DNA from: Streptomyces lienomycini
GTDB lineage: Bacteria > Actinomycetota > Actinomycetes > Streptomycetales > Streptomycetaceae
Length of the DNA stretch: 64,000 bases
NCBI RefSeq assembly: GCF_027947595.1
Contig: NZ_CP116257.1
Location: 7,748,001-7,812,000 of the forward strand
Direction: 5' to 3'
Shown here: piece after piece, positions 49,425 to 59,081 of the stretch
How positions within the stretch are numbered: position 1 is the first letter of the stretch
Layout of the letters: each line of letters opens with the position of its first letter
Position numbers and translations under genes: made by a program
The notes under the pieces: generated by a model
Told to the model about the DNA's origin: nothing
The model's database searches: none
The model's input: the letters and a program-made list of their open reading frames with translations, nothing else

Positions 49425-51107
49425 TCAGTACGGCGCCTCCCACAGCACGGTCGTGCCGCCGTCCTCCGCTCCGATGCCCGGCCCCAGCCGGCTGGCGCCG
49501 CCGACGCTCTCGGCCCGCCGCTCCAGATTGCGCAGACCGCTGCGCCGACCGCCCTCGGGGACACCGACACCGTCGTCCGCGACGGTCAGACGTACCCCCG
49601 GCCGGCCGTCCGGCAGGGTCGCCGTCGCGTCCACGACCACCTCGATCCGGGTGGCGCGGGCGTGCCGGAAGGCGTTTGACAGGGTCTCACGCAGCGCGGC
49701 GACGAGGTTCTTGCCGGTCAGGTCGCCGACGGCGGCGTCGACCGGGCCGACGAAGCGGTACGCGGGTGTGAAACCCAGTGGTACGGCGGCCATGGTGATC
49801 TCCCGCAGTACACGGGTGCGCAGTCCCGCGGGTTCCTCCGCCGGCTGCTGGAGCGCGAAGATCGCCGAGCGGATCTCCTGGATGGTGACGTCGAGTTCGT
49901 CGACGGCCCCACCGATCCCGTCGCGCACCTCGGGCACGGCCGCCCCGCGCTGGGCGCTCTCCAGCATCATCCCCGTGGCGAACAACCGCTGGATGACGAG
50001 GTCGTGCAGGTCACGGGCGATGCGGTCCCGGTCCTCGTACACGGCGAGCCGTTCCCGGTCGCGCTGCGTGTCGGCCATCATCAGCGCCAGCGCGGCCTGG
50101 GCGGCGAACCGGTCGCCGAGCTCACGCTCCGTCCGGGTGAACGGACGGTCTCCCCGGGCGCGGGGCATGACGAGGCCCCCGAGGACCTTCCCGTCCCGGC
50201 ACAGCGGCAACAGCATGATCGGCCCGTAGTCGCGCGCCGGTCCGGCGGACAGACGGGGGTCGGTGGCGGCGTCGTCCACGAAGACGGGACGCCCGGCGAG
50301 GAGTTCGGCGACGATGCCGTTCTCCGGCGGAATGACCACGCCGAGAGCGCCGGTGCGGTGGGGCGCGTCGACCGCCACGATCTCCAGGCCGCCCCCGTCG
50401 GCCGGCAGCAGCACGATTCCGGCGGCCGCTCCGGAGACCCGACGGGCCTGCTCGGCGACGGTCTGGAGGGCGTCGTCGGTGTCTCCGCCGGCCAGCAGGG
50501 CAGTGGTGACGGCGACCGATCCGTCGATCCAGCGCTCCCGCTGCTGGGCTGCCTCGTACAGGCGGGCGTTGCCGATGGCGATACCGGCCTCCGTGGCCAG
50601 CACCCGGACCATGGCGAGGTCGTAGTCGTTGAAGGGCTCGCCCGCGTGCTTGTCCGTCAGGTAGAGATTGCCGAAGATGGCGCCCTGCACACGGATGGAG
50701 ACCCCCAGGAAGCTGCGCATCGGCGGGTGGTGCGCGGGAAGGCCGCTCGGGCGGGGGCCCTCGGCCGGATCGGTCGGCCGTCCCGGCTCGCGATCACGGA
50801 TGAGCGCCTCGAGCAGGCCCCTGCGGCCGTCCGGGAGGTCGCCGACGCGCCGGACGGTCGCGTCGTCGAGGCCGTGATGGACGAAGTCGACGAGGCCGTC
50901 ACCGTCCTCGTCGAAGACGCCGATGGCCGCGTACCGGGCGTGAGCCAGCTGCGCGGCGGTCTCGCAGATCCGGTTCAGCGTGGAGTGCAGCTCCAGTCCG
51001 CTGCCGACGGACCGCATGGCGTCCAGCAGCTTCGGCACCCGCGCCAGAAGCTCGGCCGAGGCCGCCTCGCGGGGCGGCTGCGGACCGGAGGGCGGTGCTG
51101 GAGGCAT
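49425..51107 (-). CDS. GAF-domain sensor histidine kinase (DevS-like)
   Basis: 560 aa, soluble: two GAF domains (about residues 35-185 and 215-345), HisKA_3 with RIARDLHDLVIQRLF (phospho-His near 366), and HATPase_c with TLSNAFRHA and VADDGVGVPEGG. It resembles the DevS/DosT group sensing redox or gas signals. No response regulator gene is adjacent. It sits 91 bp from cydDC, so it may relate to respiration. Confidence 0.88.
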   Translation of the reverse strand: MPPAPPSGPQPPREAASAELLARVPKLLDAMRSVGSGLELHSTLNRICETAAQLAHARYAAIGVFDEDGDGLVDFVHHGLDDATVRRVGDLPDGRRGLLEALIRDREPGRPTDPAEGPRPSGLPAHHPPMRSFLGVSIRVQGAIFGNLYLTDKHAGEPFNDYDLAMVRVLATEAGIAIGNARLYEAAQQRERWIDGSVAVTTALLAGGDTDDALQTVAEQARRVSGAAAGIVLLPADGGGLEIVAVDAPHRTGALGVVIPPENGIVAELLAGRPVFVDDAATDPRLSAGPARDYGPIMLLPLCRDGKVLGGLVMPRARGDRPFTRTERELGDRFAAQAALALMMADTQRDRERLAVYEDRDRIARDLHDLVIQRLFATGMMLESAQRGAAVPEVRDGIGGAVDELDVTIQEIRSAIFALQQPAEEPAGLRTRVLREITMAAVPLGFTPAYRFVGPVDAAVGDLTGKNLVAALRETLSNAFRHARATRIEVVVDATATLPDGRPGVRLTVADDGVGVPEGGRRSGLRNLERRAESVGGASRLGPGIGAEDGGTTVLWEAPY

Positions 51108-51198
51108 GACCCGAGCGTAATGAGACCCTTTCGTCCAGGAAAGTCATGAATCGGGAATTCCGGGGGAATCTCGCGGAAGCGCGCGCCGGATCGGCCGG

Positions 51199-54100
51199 TC
51201 ACCGCGCTCCCACCAGCGATTCCGCCGCCGCTTCCCGTCCGGCCATCTCCCGCAGCTGCCCCGGTACGGCCACCAGTTCCGCGTACGCGCCCCGCTGCAC
51301 GACCCGGCCCCGGTCCAGCACGACCACCTCGTCCACAGCTCGCAGACCAGCCAGCCGGTGCGTGATCAGCAGGATCGTACGGCCCTCGGTGGCGGCCAGC
51401 AGATCGGCGGTGAGCGCGTCGGCGGTGGGCAGGTCGAGGTGCTCGGCGGGCTCGTCCAGCACCAGGACGGGGAAGTCGGCGAGCAGCGCCCGGGCCAGGG
51501 CGAGCCGCTGGCGCTGACCGCCGGACAGTCGTGCCCCGTGCTCACCGACCAGCGTGTCCAGACCGGCGGGCAGGCCGTCGGCCCACTCCAGCAGCCTGGC
51601 CCGCGCCAACGCGTCGCGCAGTTCGCCCTCGGTGGCGTCCTTCCTGGCCAGGAGCAGGTTCTCGCGCACCGAGCTGTCGAAGAGATGCGCGTCCTGGGCA
51701 CACAGCCCGACGAGCCGCCGTACGTCGTCGCCGGCGAGGGCATGGGCGTCCACACCGGCCAGCGTGTAGGACCCCGCGTCCGGGTCGAGGAAGCGCAGCA
51801 ACACCTGGGCCAGGGTCGTCTTGCCGGAGCCGGACGGTCCGACGACGGCGATGCGGCGCCCCCGCTCCAGTGTCAGGTCCAGCTCCGCCAGCGCCTCCCG
51901 GTCCTGCCCGGCGTGCCGCGCGGCCAGCCCCTTGAGGACCACCGGGAACGGCGAGGCGGGCGCCTGCCGGGGCGGCTTCGGCTCCCGCACGGGCTCCGGG
52001 GCGTCGAGCACCTCGTACACGCGCTCGGCGCTCCGGCGCACCCGTTGCCGGTACTGCACGGCGAGCGGCAGCCCGAGTACGGCCTCGAACGCGGCCAGCG
52101 GGGTGAGGACGACGACGGCCACGGCCACACCGGCGAGTCGACCGTCGGCGACCGCCTGGGCCCCGACCAGGGCGGCGCCCGCGACCGTCAGGCCGGAGAC
52201 GAGCGCGGTGAGCCCGTCCCCCAGCGCGGTGGCGGTGGCGGCACGCGAGGCGATCTTGGTGAGCGTGCCGTCGGCCCGCCGCGCCTCGGCGGCCCGCGCG
52301 GGCAGCGCACCGGCGACGGTCAGCTCGGCCGTGCCGGTGAGCAGATCCGTCACCCGGGTGGCGAGCACGCCCCGGGCGGGGGCGAGCCGGTGCTCGGCCC
52401 GTCGTGCGACCGCTGCGGTGACCAGCGGAACACCGGCACCGGCGACCAGCAGACCGACCGCGAGCACCGCGCCGGCCTCCGGCAGCAGCCAGGCCGTGAA
52501 GCCCACCGACGCGGCGGAGACGACCACCGCGTTGCCGGCGGGCAGCAGCCAACGAAGCCAGTAGTCCTGCAAGGCGTCGACGTCGGCGACGAGCCGGGAG
52601 AGCAGGTCGCCGCGGCGGCTGCGGCGCAACCCCGCGGGAGCCAGCCGCTCCAGTCTCCGGTACACGGCGACCCTCGTGTCGGCCAGCATCCGCAGCACGG
52701 CGTCGTGCGACACCAGCCGCTCCGCGTAGCGGAACACGGCCCGTCCGATGCCGAAGGCGCGCGTCGCCGTCACCGCCACCATCAGGTACAGCACCGGCGG
52801 CTGCTGGGAGGCTCGCGAGATGAGGTATCCGGAGGTGGCCATCAGGCCGACGGCGCTGCCGAGCGCCAGGCTGCCGAGCAGAAGCGCGAGCCCCAGCCGC
52901 CCCCGCCGGGCGCCGGACATGGCACGGACCCGGGGCAGCACGCCTCGCCGGGCATCCGCCGCGGGTCCGGACGGCTCCGCCGCGGCGAAGGGTTCCGGAA
53001 CAAGGGCGGCCGGGGCCGCCTCGGCGGTCCGGGCGCTCGGCAGTCCGGCGGTGCCGACTGATGCGGCGACGGGCGTCGGCTCGTCCAGACGCACCACCCG
53101 GTCGGCCACTTCCAGCAGCGCCGGACGGTGCACCACCAGCAGTACCGTCCGGCCCTTCGCGAGCCTGCGCACGGCCGCCACGACCTCGGCCTCCGTGGCC
53201 CCGTCCAGGGCCGCCGTCGGCTCGTCGAGCAGCAGCACCGGCCGGTCGGCGAGAAACGCCCGGGCGAGTGCGAGCCGCTGCCGCTGCCCCGCGGAGAGGC
53301 CGGTCCCGTCCTCTCCGAGCACGGTCGCCGTGCCCTCGGGCAGTACGTCCACGAACTCCAGGGCGCCCGCGTCCCGCAGCGCCCTCCGTACGGCCGCGTC
53401 ATCGGCGTGGGGACTGGCCAGCCGTACGTTCTCCGCGATCGTGCCGGCGTACAGGTGCGGGTGCTGCGGTACCCAGGCGACATGGGCGTGCCACTGCGCC
53501 GGGTCCAGCGAGGAGAGGTCGGCCGACCCGACCCGGACGCGTCCGCCGGCCGGGGGTACGAAGCCGAGGAGGGTGTGGAGCAGCGTCGACTTGCCCGCTC
53601 CGCTCGGGCCGACGAGGGCGACCGTCTCCCCGGACTCGACCGTGAAGCTCACGTCCGTGACGGCGTCCGTGGCGCGTCCGGGGTAGCGGACCGTCACGCC
53701 CTCGAAGGCCAGGGCCCCGTCCGCCGGGACCGGGTCGGTCCCGGACGCCGGTACGGGACGCTCCAGCACCGAGAAGATGTCCTCGGCGGCGGCGAGGCCC
53801 TCGGCGGCCGCGTGGTACTGCGCTCCCACCTGCCGCAGGGGCAGATACGCCTCCGGCGCCAGGACGAGGACCACCAGACCGTCGTACAGCGCCATGTCAC
53901 CGTGGACGAGACGCATGCCGATGGTGACGGCGACGAGCGCCACGGACAGCGTGGCGAGCAGTTCCAGCGCGAAGGACGACAGGAAGGCGATCCGCAGGGT
54001 CCTCATGGTCGCCTGTCGGTACTCGCCGGTGATGCGCTTGATCGACTCGGCCTGCGCCTTGGCCCGGCCGAAGACCTTCAGCGTCGGCAGCCCCGCGACC

Positions 54101-54708
54101 ACGTCCAGGAAATGTCCGGACAGCCGGGACAGCAACCGCCACTGCCGGTCCATCCGGGACTGGGTGGCCCAGCCGATCAGCATCATGAAGATCGGGATGA
54201 GGGGCAGGGTGCCGACGATGATGGCAGCCGATACCCAGTCCTCGGTGACGACACGGGCCAGTACCGCCACGGGCACGACCACCGCGAGGCCCAACTGCGG
54301 CAGGTAGCGCGAGAAGTAGTCGTCGAGGGCGTCGATTCCCCGGGTGGCCAGAGCGACCAGCGACCCGGTGCGCTGCCCAGTCAGCCAGCCGGGTCCGAGC
54401 GCGGTGGCACGCTCCAGCAGCCGGCCCCGCAGCTCGGACTTCACCGCCGCGCTCGCCCGGTGTGCGGCCAGCTCGGTGAGCCAGCCCACCAGCGCGCGTC
54501 CACAGGCAACGGCCACCAGCAACAGGAGGGGCGTGCGGAGCCCTGCGGCGGTCGTGTCGTGCTGGAACGCTCCGACGACCACCTCGGCGATCAGCATCGC
54601 CTGGGCGACGAGCAGTCCTGCCCCGACGGCGCCCAGGGCGACCACGGCTGCCAGGAAGAACCTGGTGGCGCGGGCGTACCGCAGAAGACGTGGATCGATG
54701 GGTTTCAC
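51199..54708 (-). CDS. cydDC: Fused CydD-CydC thiol exporter ABC protein
   Basis: 1169 aa, two complete ABC exporter halves in one chain. Half one (1-560) has six helices, Walker A GPSGAGKST near 369, LSAGQRQRLALA and LLLDEPTAALD. Half two has Walker A GPSGSGKTT near 961, LSGGQRQRLALA and LVLDEPAEHLD. CydDC exports cysteine/glutathione-type thiols and is needed for cytochrome bd assembly. The GTG at 54708 lies inside a parS palindrome; AAGGAGG is about 10 bp upstream. Confidence 0.92.
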   Translation of the reverse strand: MKPIDPRLLRYARATRFFLAAVVALGAVGAGLLVAQAMLIAEVVVGAFQHDTTAAGLRTPLLLLVAVACGRALVGWLTELAAHRASAAVKSELRGRLLERATALGPGWLTGQRTGSLVALATRGIDALDDYFSRYLPQLGLAVVVPVAVLARVVTEDWVSAAIIVGTLPLIPIFMMLIGWATQSRMDRQWRLLSRLSGHFLDVVAGLPTLKVFGRAKAQAESIKRITGEYRQATMRTLRIAFLSSFALELLATLSVALVAVTIGMRLVHGDMALYDGLVVLVLAPEAYLPLRQVGAQYHAAAEGLAAAEDIFSVLERPVPASGTDPVPADGALAFEGVTVRYPGRATDAVTDVSFTVESGETVALVGPSGAGKSTLLHTLLGFVPPAGGRVRVGSADLSSLDPAQWHAHVAWVPQHPHLYAGTIAENVRLASPHADDAAVRRALRDAGALEFVDVLPEGTATVLGEDGTGLSAGQRQRLALARAFLADRPVLLLDEPTAALDGATEAEVVAAVRRLAKGRTVLLVVHRPALLEVADRVVRLDEPTPVAASVGTAGLPSARTAEAAPAALVPEPFAAAEPSGPAADARRGVLPRVRAMSGARRGRLGLALLLGSLALGSAVGLMATSGYLISRASQQPPVLYLMVAVTATRAFGIGRAVFRYAERLVSHDAVLRMLADTRVAVYRRLERLAPAGLRRSRRGDLLSRLVADVDALQDYWLRWLLPAGNAVVVSAASVGFTAWLLPEAGAVLAVGLLVAGAGVPLVTAAVARRAEHRLAPARGVLATRVTDLLTGTAELTVAGALPARAAEARRADGTLTKIASRAATATALGDGLTALVSGLTVAGAALVGAQAVADGRLAGVAVAVVVLTPLAAFEAVLGLPLAVQYRQRVRRSAERVYEVLDAPEPVREPKPPRQAPASPFPVVLKGLAARHAGQDREALAELDLTLERGRRIAVVGPSGSGKTTLAQVLLRFLDPDAGSYTLAGVDAHALAGDDVRRLVGLCAQDAHLFDSSVRENLLLARKDATEGELRDALARARLLEWADGLPAGLDTLVGEHGARLSGGQRQRLALARALLADFPVLVLDEPAEHLDLPTADALTADLLAATEGRTILLITHRLAGLRAVDEVVVLDRGRVVQRGAYAELVAVPGQLREMAGREAAAESLVGAR

Positions 54709-54715
54709 GTGAAAC
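54702..54715. other. parS site overlapping the cydDC start codon
   Basis: Perfect GTTTCACGTGAAAC. The GTG start codon and the next Lys codon of cydDC are part of the palindrome, so ParB binding would cover its translation start region. Confidence 0.85.
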
Positions 54716-54728
54716 AGGCCTCCTTGCC

Positions 54729-54772
54729 GAGGGGGTGCGTTTCCCTGCGTTTCACGTGAAACGCACCCCCTC
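54729..54772. terminator. cydB terminator hairpin
   Basis: GAGGGGGTGCGTTT (54729-54742) pairs perfectly with 54759-54772 around a 16-nt loop. It lies between the cydB stop and the cydDC start, so it may reduce readthrough from cydAB to cydDC. Confidence 0.7.
54749..54762. other. parS site inside the hairpin
   Basis: Perfect GTTTCACGTGAAAC, 47 bp from the preceding parS copy. It overlaps the loop and right arm of the cydB hairpin. Confidence 0.85.
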
Positions 54773-54776
54773 GGAC

Positions 54777-55781
54777 TCAGTGCGCGGCGTCGGCGAGGTG
54801 CTGGGTGCCGATGCGCTTGCGGAACACCCAGTACGTCCAGCCCTGGTAGAGCAGGACGACGGGCGTGGCGATCACGGCCAGCCAGGTCATGATCTTCAGC
54901 GTGTAGGCACTGGACGAGGCGTTGGTGACGGTGAGGCTCCAGTCCGCGTTCAGCGTGGAGGGCATGACGTTCGGGAAGAGCGTCAGGAACAGCATCGCCA
55001 CGGCGGCCACGATGGTGACGCCGGACAGGGCGAACGACCAGCCCTCACGCCCGGCCTGGTTGGCCATCAGCGCGGCGACGAGAGCGGCGACGGCCACCAC
55101 GAGGGCGACCAGGCTCTTGGCGTCCCCACTGTGGGCCTGCGTCCAGACCAGGAAGGCCAGGGCCAGCACGGCCGTGACCAGCCCGACCCGCAGCGCCAGC
55201 TTCCGCGCCCGCTCACGGATCTCACCGACGGTCTTGAGCGCCGTGAACACCGTCCCGTGGAAGGTGAACAGTGTCAGCGTCACCAGGCCGCCGAGGAGGG
55301 CGTACGGGTTGAGCAGGTCCCAGACGGAACCGACGTACTCCAGATCCCGGTCGATCTCCACGCCGTGGACGATGTTGCCGAAGGCCACGCCCCAGAGGAA
55401 CGCGGGGATCAGCGAGGTCCAGAAGATCGCCGTCTCCCAGTTGCGCTGCCACTTCTCCTCGGGCCGCTTCACCCGGTACTCGAAGGCGACGCCCCGGACG
55501 ATCAGACAGACCAGGATGACCAGCAGGGGAAGGTAGAACCCGGAGAAGAGCGTGGCGTACCACTCCGGGAAGGCGGCGAAGGTGGCGCCGCCGGCCGTGA
55601 GCAGCCACACCTCGTTGCCGTCCCACACGGGGCCGATGGTGTTGATCAGCACCCGCTTCTCGGCCCGGTCCCGGGCGAGCAGCTTGGTGAGTACACCCAC
55701 CCCGAAGTCGAAGCCCTCCAGGAAGAAGTAGCCGGTCCACAGGACGGCGATCAGAACGAACCAGACGTCGTGCAGTTCCAT
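54777..55781 (-). CDS. cydB: Cytochrome bd ubiquinol/menaquinol oxidase subunit II
   Basis: 334 aa with about eight to nine helices; N-terminus MELHDVWFVLIAVLWTGYFFLEGFDFGVG, the standard CydB start (given as two known motifs: WFVLIAVLW and FLEGFDFGVG). It follows cydA by 20 bp. Together with CydA it forms the high-affinity oxidase used at low oxygen. Confidence 0.93.
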   Translation of the reverse strand: MELHDVWFVLIAVLWTGYFFLEGFDFGVGVLTKLLARDRAEKRVLINTIGPVWDGNEVWLLTAGGATFAAFPEWYATLFSGFYLPLLVILVCLIVRGVAFEYRVKRPEEKWQRNWETAIFWTSLIPAFLWGVAFGNIVHGVEIDRDLEYVGSVWDLLNPYALLGGLVTLTLFTFHGTVFTALKTVGEIRERARKLALRVGLVTAVLALAFLVWTQAHSGDAKSLVALVVAVAALVAALMANQAGREGWSFALSGVTIVAAVAMLFLTLFPNVMPSTLNADWSLTVTNASSSAYTLKIMTWLAVIATPVVLLYQGWTYWVFRKRIGTQHLADAAH

Positions 55782-55801
55782 GACTGTGCAGCTCCCTCGG
55801 C

Positions 55802-57307
55802 CTAGTACGAGAAGGCCATCGGCTTGTCGGCGTCACGGAGATCGCCGCCGATCTTCGTGGGCGGATTGAGGTCGTCCTCGGTCAGCTCGGGCGGACCCGC
55901 CTTGACGTACTTCGCCAGGAGCTTGACCTCGATGACGGCCAGGACGGCGTACAGCAGCGTGAAGACGGACATCGAGATGATGACCTCGGCGGTGGAGACG
56001 CCGGGGGAGACCGCGTCCCGGGTCTGCATCACGCCGTAGACCACCCAGGGCTGCCGGCCCATCTCCGTGAAGATCCAGCCCCAGGAGTTGGCGATCAACG
56101 GGAACGCCATCGTCCACAGCGCCAGCAGCCAGTACATCCGGGAGAGCTTCGCCCCGAGCGGCTTCTTCAGCAGCACCAGGTGCGGGACCTCGTCCTCTCC
56201 GGTGCGCAGGGCCGGTGGCAGCAGGAACCGCTTCCGCGTCAGCCACAGGCCCAGCAGACCGAGGGAGAAGGACGCCATGCCGAAGCCGATCATCCAGCGG
56301 AAGCCCCAGTAGGCGACGGGGACGATGGGCTTGTAGTCACCGGGCCCGAACTGCTCCTGGAGGGCCTTGTTGGTGTCGTTGATGCCGGGCACGTAGGACT
56401 CGAAGTCGCTGTGTGCGAGGAAGGACAGCAGGCCGGGGATCTCCAGCGCGACCTTGTTGTGCCCCTCGTCGACGTCTCCGTACGCGAAGACGGAGAAGGG
56501 TGCCGGCTCCTCGCCGTCCCAGAGGGCCTCGGCGGCTGCCATCTTCATCGGCTGCTGCTCGTACATGACCTTGCCGAGGGTGTCGCCGCTGACCGCGGTG
56601 AGCAGGCCGCCGACCGCCAGGGTCACCAGTCCGAGCCGGAGCGAGGTCCGCATCACCGGGATGTGCTTCTTGCGCATCAGGTGGAAGGCGGCGATGCCGA
56701 CCATGAAGGCGCCGCCCGTGAGGAAGGCCGCGGAGAAGCTGTGGAAGACCTGGTTGAGGGTGGTGTTCTGGGTGAGGACCTGCCAGAAGTCGGTGAGTTC
56801 GGCGCGGCCCTTCTCCTCGTTGATCCGGTAGCCGACGGGGTGCTGCATCCAGGAGTTGGCGGCGAGGATGAAGTACGCCGACAGCAGGGTGCCGATCGAG
56901 ACCATCCAGATGCAGGCCAGGTGGATCTTCTTGGGGAGCTTGTCCCAGCCGAAGATCCACAGGCCGATGAAGGTGGACTCGAAGAAGAAGGCGATCAGCG
57001 CCTCGAAGGCGAGGGGGGCACCGAAGACATCACCGACGAAGCGGGAGTAGTCGGACCAGTTCATGCCGAACTGGAACTCCTGCACGATGCCGGTGACGAC
57101 ACCCATCGCGATGTTGATCAGGAAGAGCTTGCCCCAGAACTTGGTCGCCCTGAGGTACTTCTCCTTCTCCGTGCGGACCCAGGCGGTCTGCAGTCCGGCC
57201 GTGAGGGCGGCCAGCGAGATCGTCAGCGGGACGAACAGGAAGTGGTAGACGGTCGTGATGCCGAACTGCCATCGCGCCAGCGTCTCCGGCGCCAGAGCCA
57301 GATCCAC
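55802..57307 (-). CDS. cydA: Cytochrome bd oxidase subunit I
   Basis: 501 aa with nine helices. His of the b595/d site is near the start (ARWQFGITTVYHFLFVPL), GFRWMIGFGM and GRQPWVVYGVMQT mark the conserved C-terminal parts. The Q-loop is of the short type usual for actinobacteria. The GTG at 57307 (VDLALAPETLARWQF) with GAGGAG upstream is the likely start. Promoter carries a Rex site. Confidence 0.93.
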   Translation of the reverse strand: MDLALAPETLARWQFGITTVYHFLFVPLTISLAALTAGLQTAWVRTEKEKYLRATKFWGKLFLINIAMGVVTGIVQEFQFGMNWSDYSRFVGDVFGAPLAFEALIAFFFESTFIGLWIFGWDKLPKKIHLACIWMVSIGTLLSAYFILAANSWMQHPVGYRINEEKGRAELTDFWQVLTQNTTLNQVFHSFSAAFLTGGAFMVGIAAFHLMRKKHIPVMRTSLRLGLVTLAVGGLLTAVSGDTLGKVMYEQQPMKMAAAEALWDGEEPAPFSVFAYGDVDEGHNKVALEIPGLLSFLAHSDFESYVPGINDTNKALQEQFGPGDYKPIVPVAYWGFRWMIGFGMASFSLGLLGLWLTRKRFLLPPALRTGEDEVPHLVLLKKPLGAKLSRMYWLLALWTMAFPLIANSWGWIFTEMGRQPWVVYGVMQTRDAVSPGVSTAEVIISMSVFTLLYAVLAVIEVKLLAKYVKAGPPELTEDDLNPPTKIGGDLRDADKPMAFSY

Positions 57308-57399
57308 GTCGTCACTCTCCTCACATCGCCACACCACCGTCGTCAGCGGCAGTTTGAGCGCGTCTGTCACACCCAATGCGGGCGCAATCGGGACACGCT

Positions 57400-57415
57400 T
57401 GTGAACGCGTTCACA
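57400..57415. promoter_or_regulatory. Rex operator (ROP) of the cyd operon
   Basis: TGTGAACGCGTTCACA is a perfect 16-bp palindrome and the Rex operator defined upstream of cydABCD in S. coelicolor. Rex leaves DNA when NADH/NAD+ rises, so the operon is induced at low oxygen. It lies 93 bp upstream of the cydA start. Confidence 0.92.
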
Positions 57416-57545
57416 TTCACAAGCAATTATGACCTACTGCTTTTCGACACCGGAAGGGGGGTCCCCTGTGACGTCAACCCCTTGGCGGGGACCTGCACAC
57501 GTGGTCGACCGGGTGCTCCGGCCCCGCGCGCCGCGGGCATGACGA

Positions 57546-57577
57546 ACCCGCGGGGCGGCACCTGCCGCCCCGCGGGT
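57546..57577. terminator. hisC terminator
   Basis: A perfect 15-bp stem (ACCCGCGGGGCGGCA arm, 57546-57560, with 57563-57577) with a minimal loop lies 23 bp after the hisC stop on the minus strand. Confidence 0.8.
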
Positions 57578-57599
57578 CGTTCTTCTCAGGCAGTGAGGT

Positions 57600-58679
57600 C
57601 TACAGCTCCTTGCGGAACTCTTCCGACACCTTCAGGAAGATGTCGTTCGCCTCGCTCTCGCCGACCGTCACCCGCACCCCCTCGCCCGCGAAGGGCCGGA
57701 CGACGACGCCGGCCTGCTCGCACGCGTTCGCGAACGCGACCGTGTGCTCCCCCAGCCGCAGCCAGACGAAGTTGGCCTGCGTGTCCGGCACCGTCCAGCC
57801 CTGGGCGCGCAACGCGTCGACCACGCGCGTGCGCTCGCACACGAGCGAGCCGACCCGGCCGATCAGCTCGTCCTCGGCACGCAGCGAGGCGATCGCCGCC
57901 TCCTGCGCAATCTGGCTGACCCCGAACGGCACCGCGGTCTTGCGCAGCGCCGCGGCCACCGGCTCGTGCGCGATCGCGAACCCCACCCGCAGTCCCGCCA
58001 GGCCGTAGGCCTTGGAGAAGGTGCGCAGGACGCAGACGTTGGGCCGCTGACGGTAGAACTCGACGCCGTCCGGGACCTCGGCGTCGCGGATGAACTCGCG
58101 GTAGGCCTCGTCCAGGACCACCAGCACATCGGTCGGCACCCGGTCGAGGAACCGTTCCAGCTCGGCCCGGCGCACCACCGTTCCCGTCGGGTTGTTGGGG
58201 TTGCAGACGAAGATCAGCCGGGTCCGGTCGGTGATCGCGTCCGCCATCGCGTCCAGGTCGTGCACGTCCCCGGGCGTCAGCGGCACCTGTACGGAGGTCG
58301 CGCCGCTGATCTGCGTGATGATCGGGTATGCCTCGAAGGAGCGCCAGGCGTAGATCACCTCGTCGCCGGGGCCCGAGGTCGCCTGGATCAGCTGCTGGGC
58401 CACACCGACCGACCCGGTGCCGGTGGCCAGGTGGGAGAGGGGCACGCCGAAGCGGTCCGACAACTCGGCCATCAGCGAAGCGCAGGACATGTCCGGGTAC
58501 CGGTTGAACGAGGCGGCGGCGGACGTCACCGTCTCCATCACGCCCGGCAGGGGCGGATAGGGGTTCTCGTTGGAGGACAGCTTGTAGGCCACCGGGCCGT
58601 CGGCCGCGGCGGGCTTGCCCGGCTTGTAGGTGGGAATCCCCTCCAGCTCGGCGCGCAGCTTGGGGCTCTTCTCGCTCAC
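57600..58679 (-). CDS. hisC: Histidinol-phosphate aminotransferase-like enzyme
   Basis: 359-aa fold-type I PLP enzyme: [14 protein letters not shown] at the start, [20 protein letters not shown], and the PLP lysine in [15 protein letters not shown] near residue 225. It should transfer an amino group to imidazole-acetol phosphate or to aromatic keto acids. It is not in the main his operon, so it may be the aromatic or second HisC. Confidence 0.88.
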   Translation of the reverse strand: MSEKSPKLRAELEGIPTYKPGKPAAADGPVAYKLSSNENPYPPLPGVMETVTSAAASFNRYPDMSCASLMAELSDRFGVPLSHLATGTGSVGVAQQLIQATSGPGDEVIYAWRSFEAYPIITQISGATSVQVPLTPGDVHDLDAMADAITDRTRLIFVCNPNNPTGTVVRRAELERFLDRVPTDVLVVLDEAYREFIRDAEVPDGVEFYRQRPNVCVLRTFSKAYGLAGLRVGFAIAHEPVAAALRKTAVPFGVSQIAQEAAIASLRAEDELIGRVGSLVCERTRVVDALRAQGWTVPDTQANFVWLRLGEHTVAFANACEQAGVVVRPFAGEGVRVTVGESEANDIFLKVSEEFRKEL

Positions 58680-59081
58680 CGCAGTCCTCCTCGTGACTCA
58701 CCACCGGCATTCAATACTTCTCACCTTATGAGGATTGGCCTCTGCTGCGTATAGGTGGGACCAGACCTCGTCCGTCACACCGGCAACAGGGGCATCAGTG
58801 CACGAAGGCGCACGATTCGGGGGGCGCGCTGCACATATATCTATGCGCCGGTGGCTCGCGCCGTGGCGCGCATCCCTCGTGCAGGTGAGTTGAGACCTCT
58901 TCGCAACATCGGCCACTTGGCAGGCCCTCGCTGGTCGACACGTCAGGTATCGGCATGGTCAGCCCCAACTGCCTGACATTCCATGGCTGTTCCCTGTTAA
59001 TGATCATGCAGAAACGTGACTGTCAACGCGTGCATATGCGTCCGCCCTACCCCACCCCATGAGCCCTACTATCGGCTCGCC
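58680..59081. promoter_or_regulatory. Divergent region hisC / LacI gene
   Basis: The 402-bp gap has no gene. It holds both promoters. A CATATATCTATG patch (about 58832-58843) and TGCATATGCG (about 59032) show partial dyads that could be operators of the LacI protein. Confidence 0.35.
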
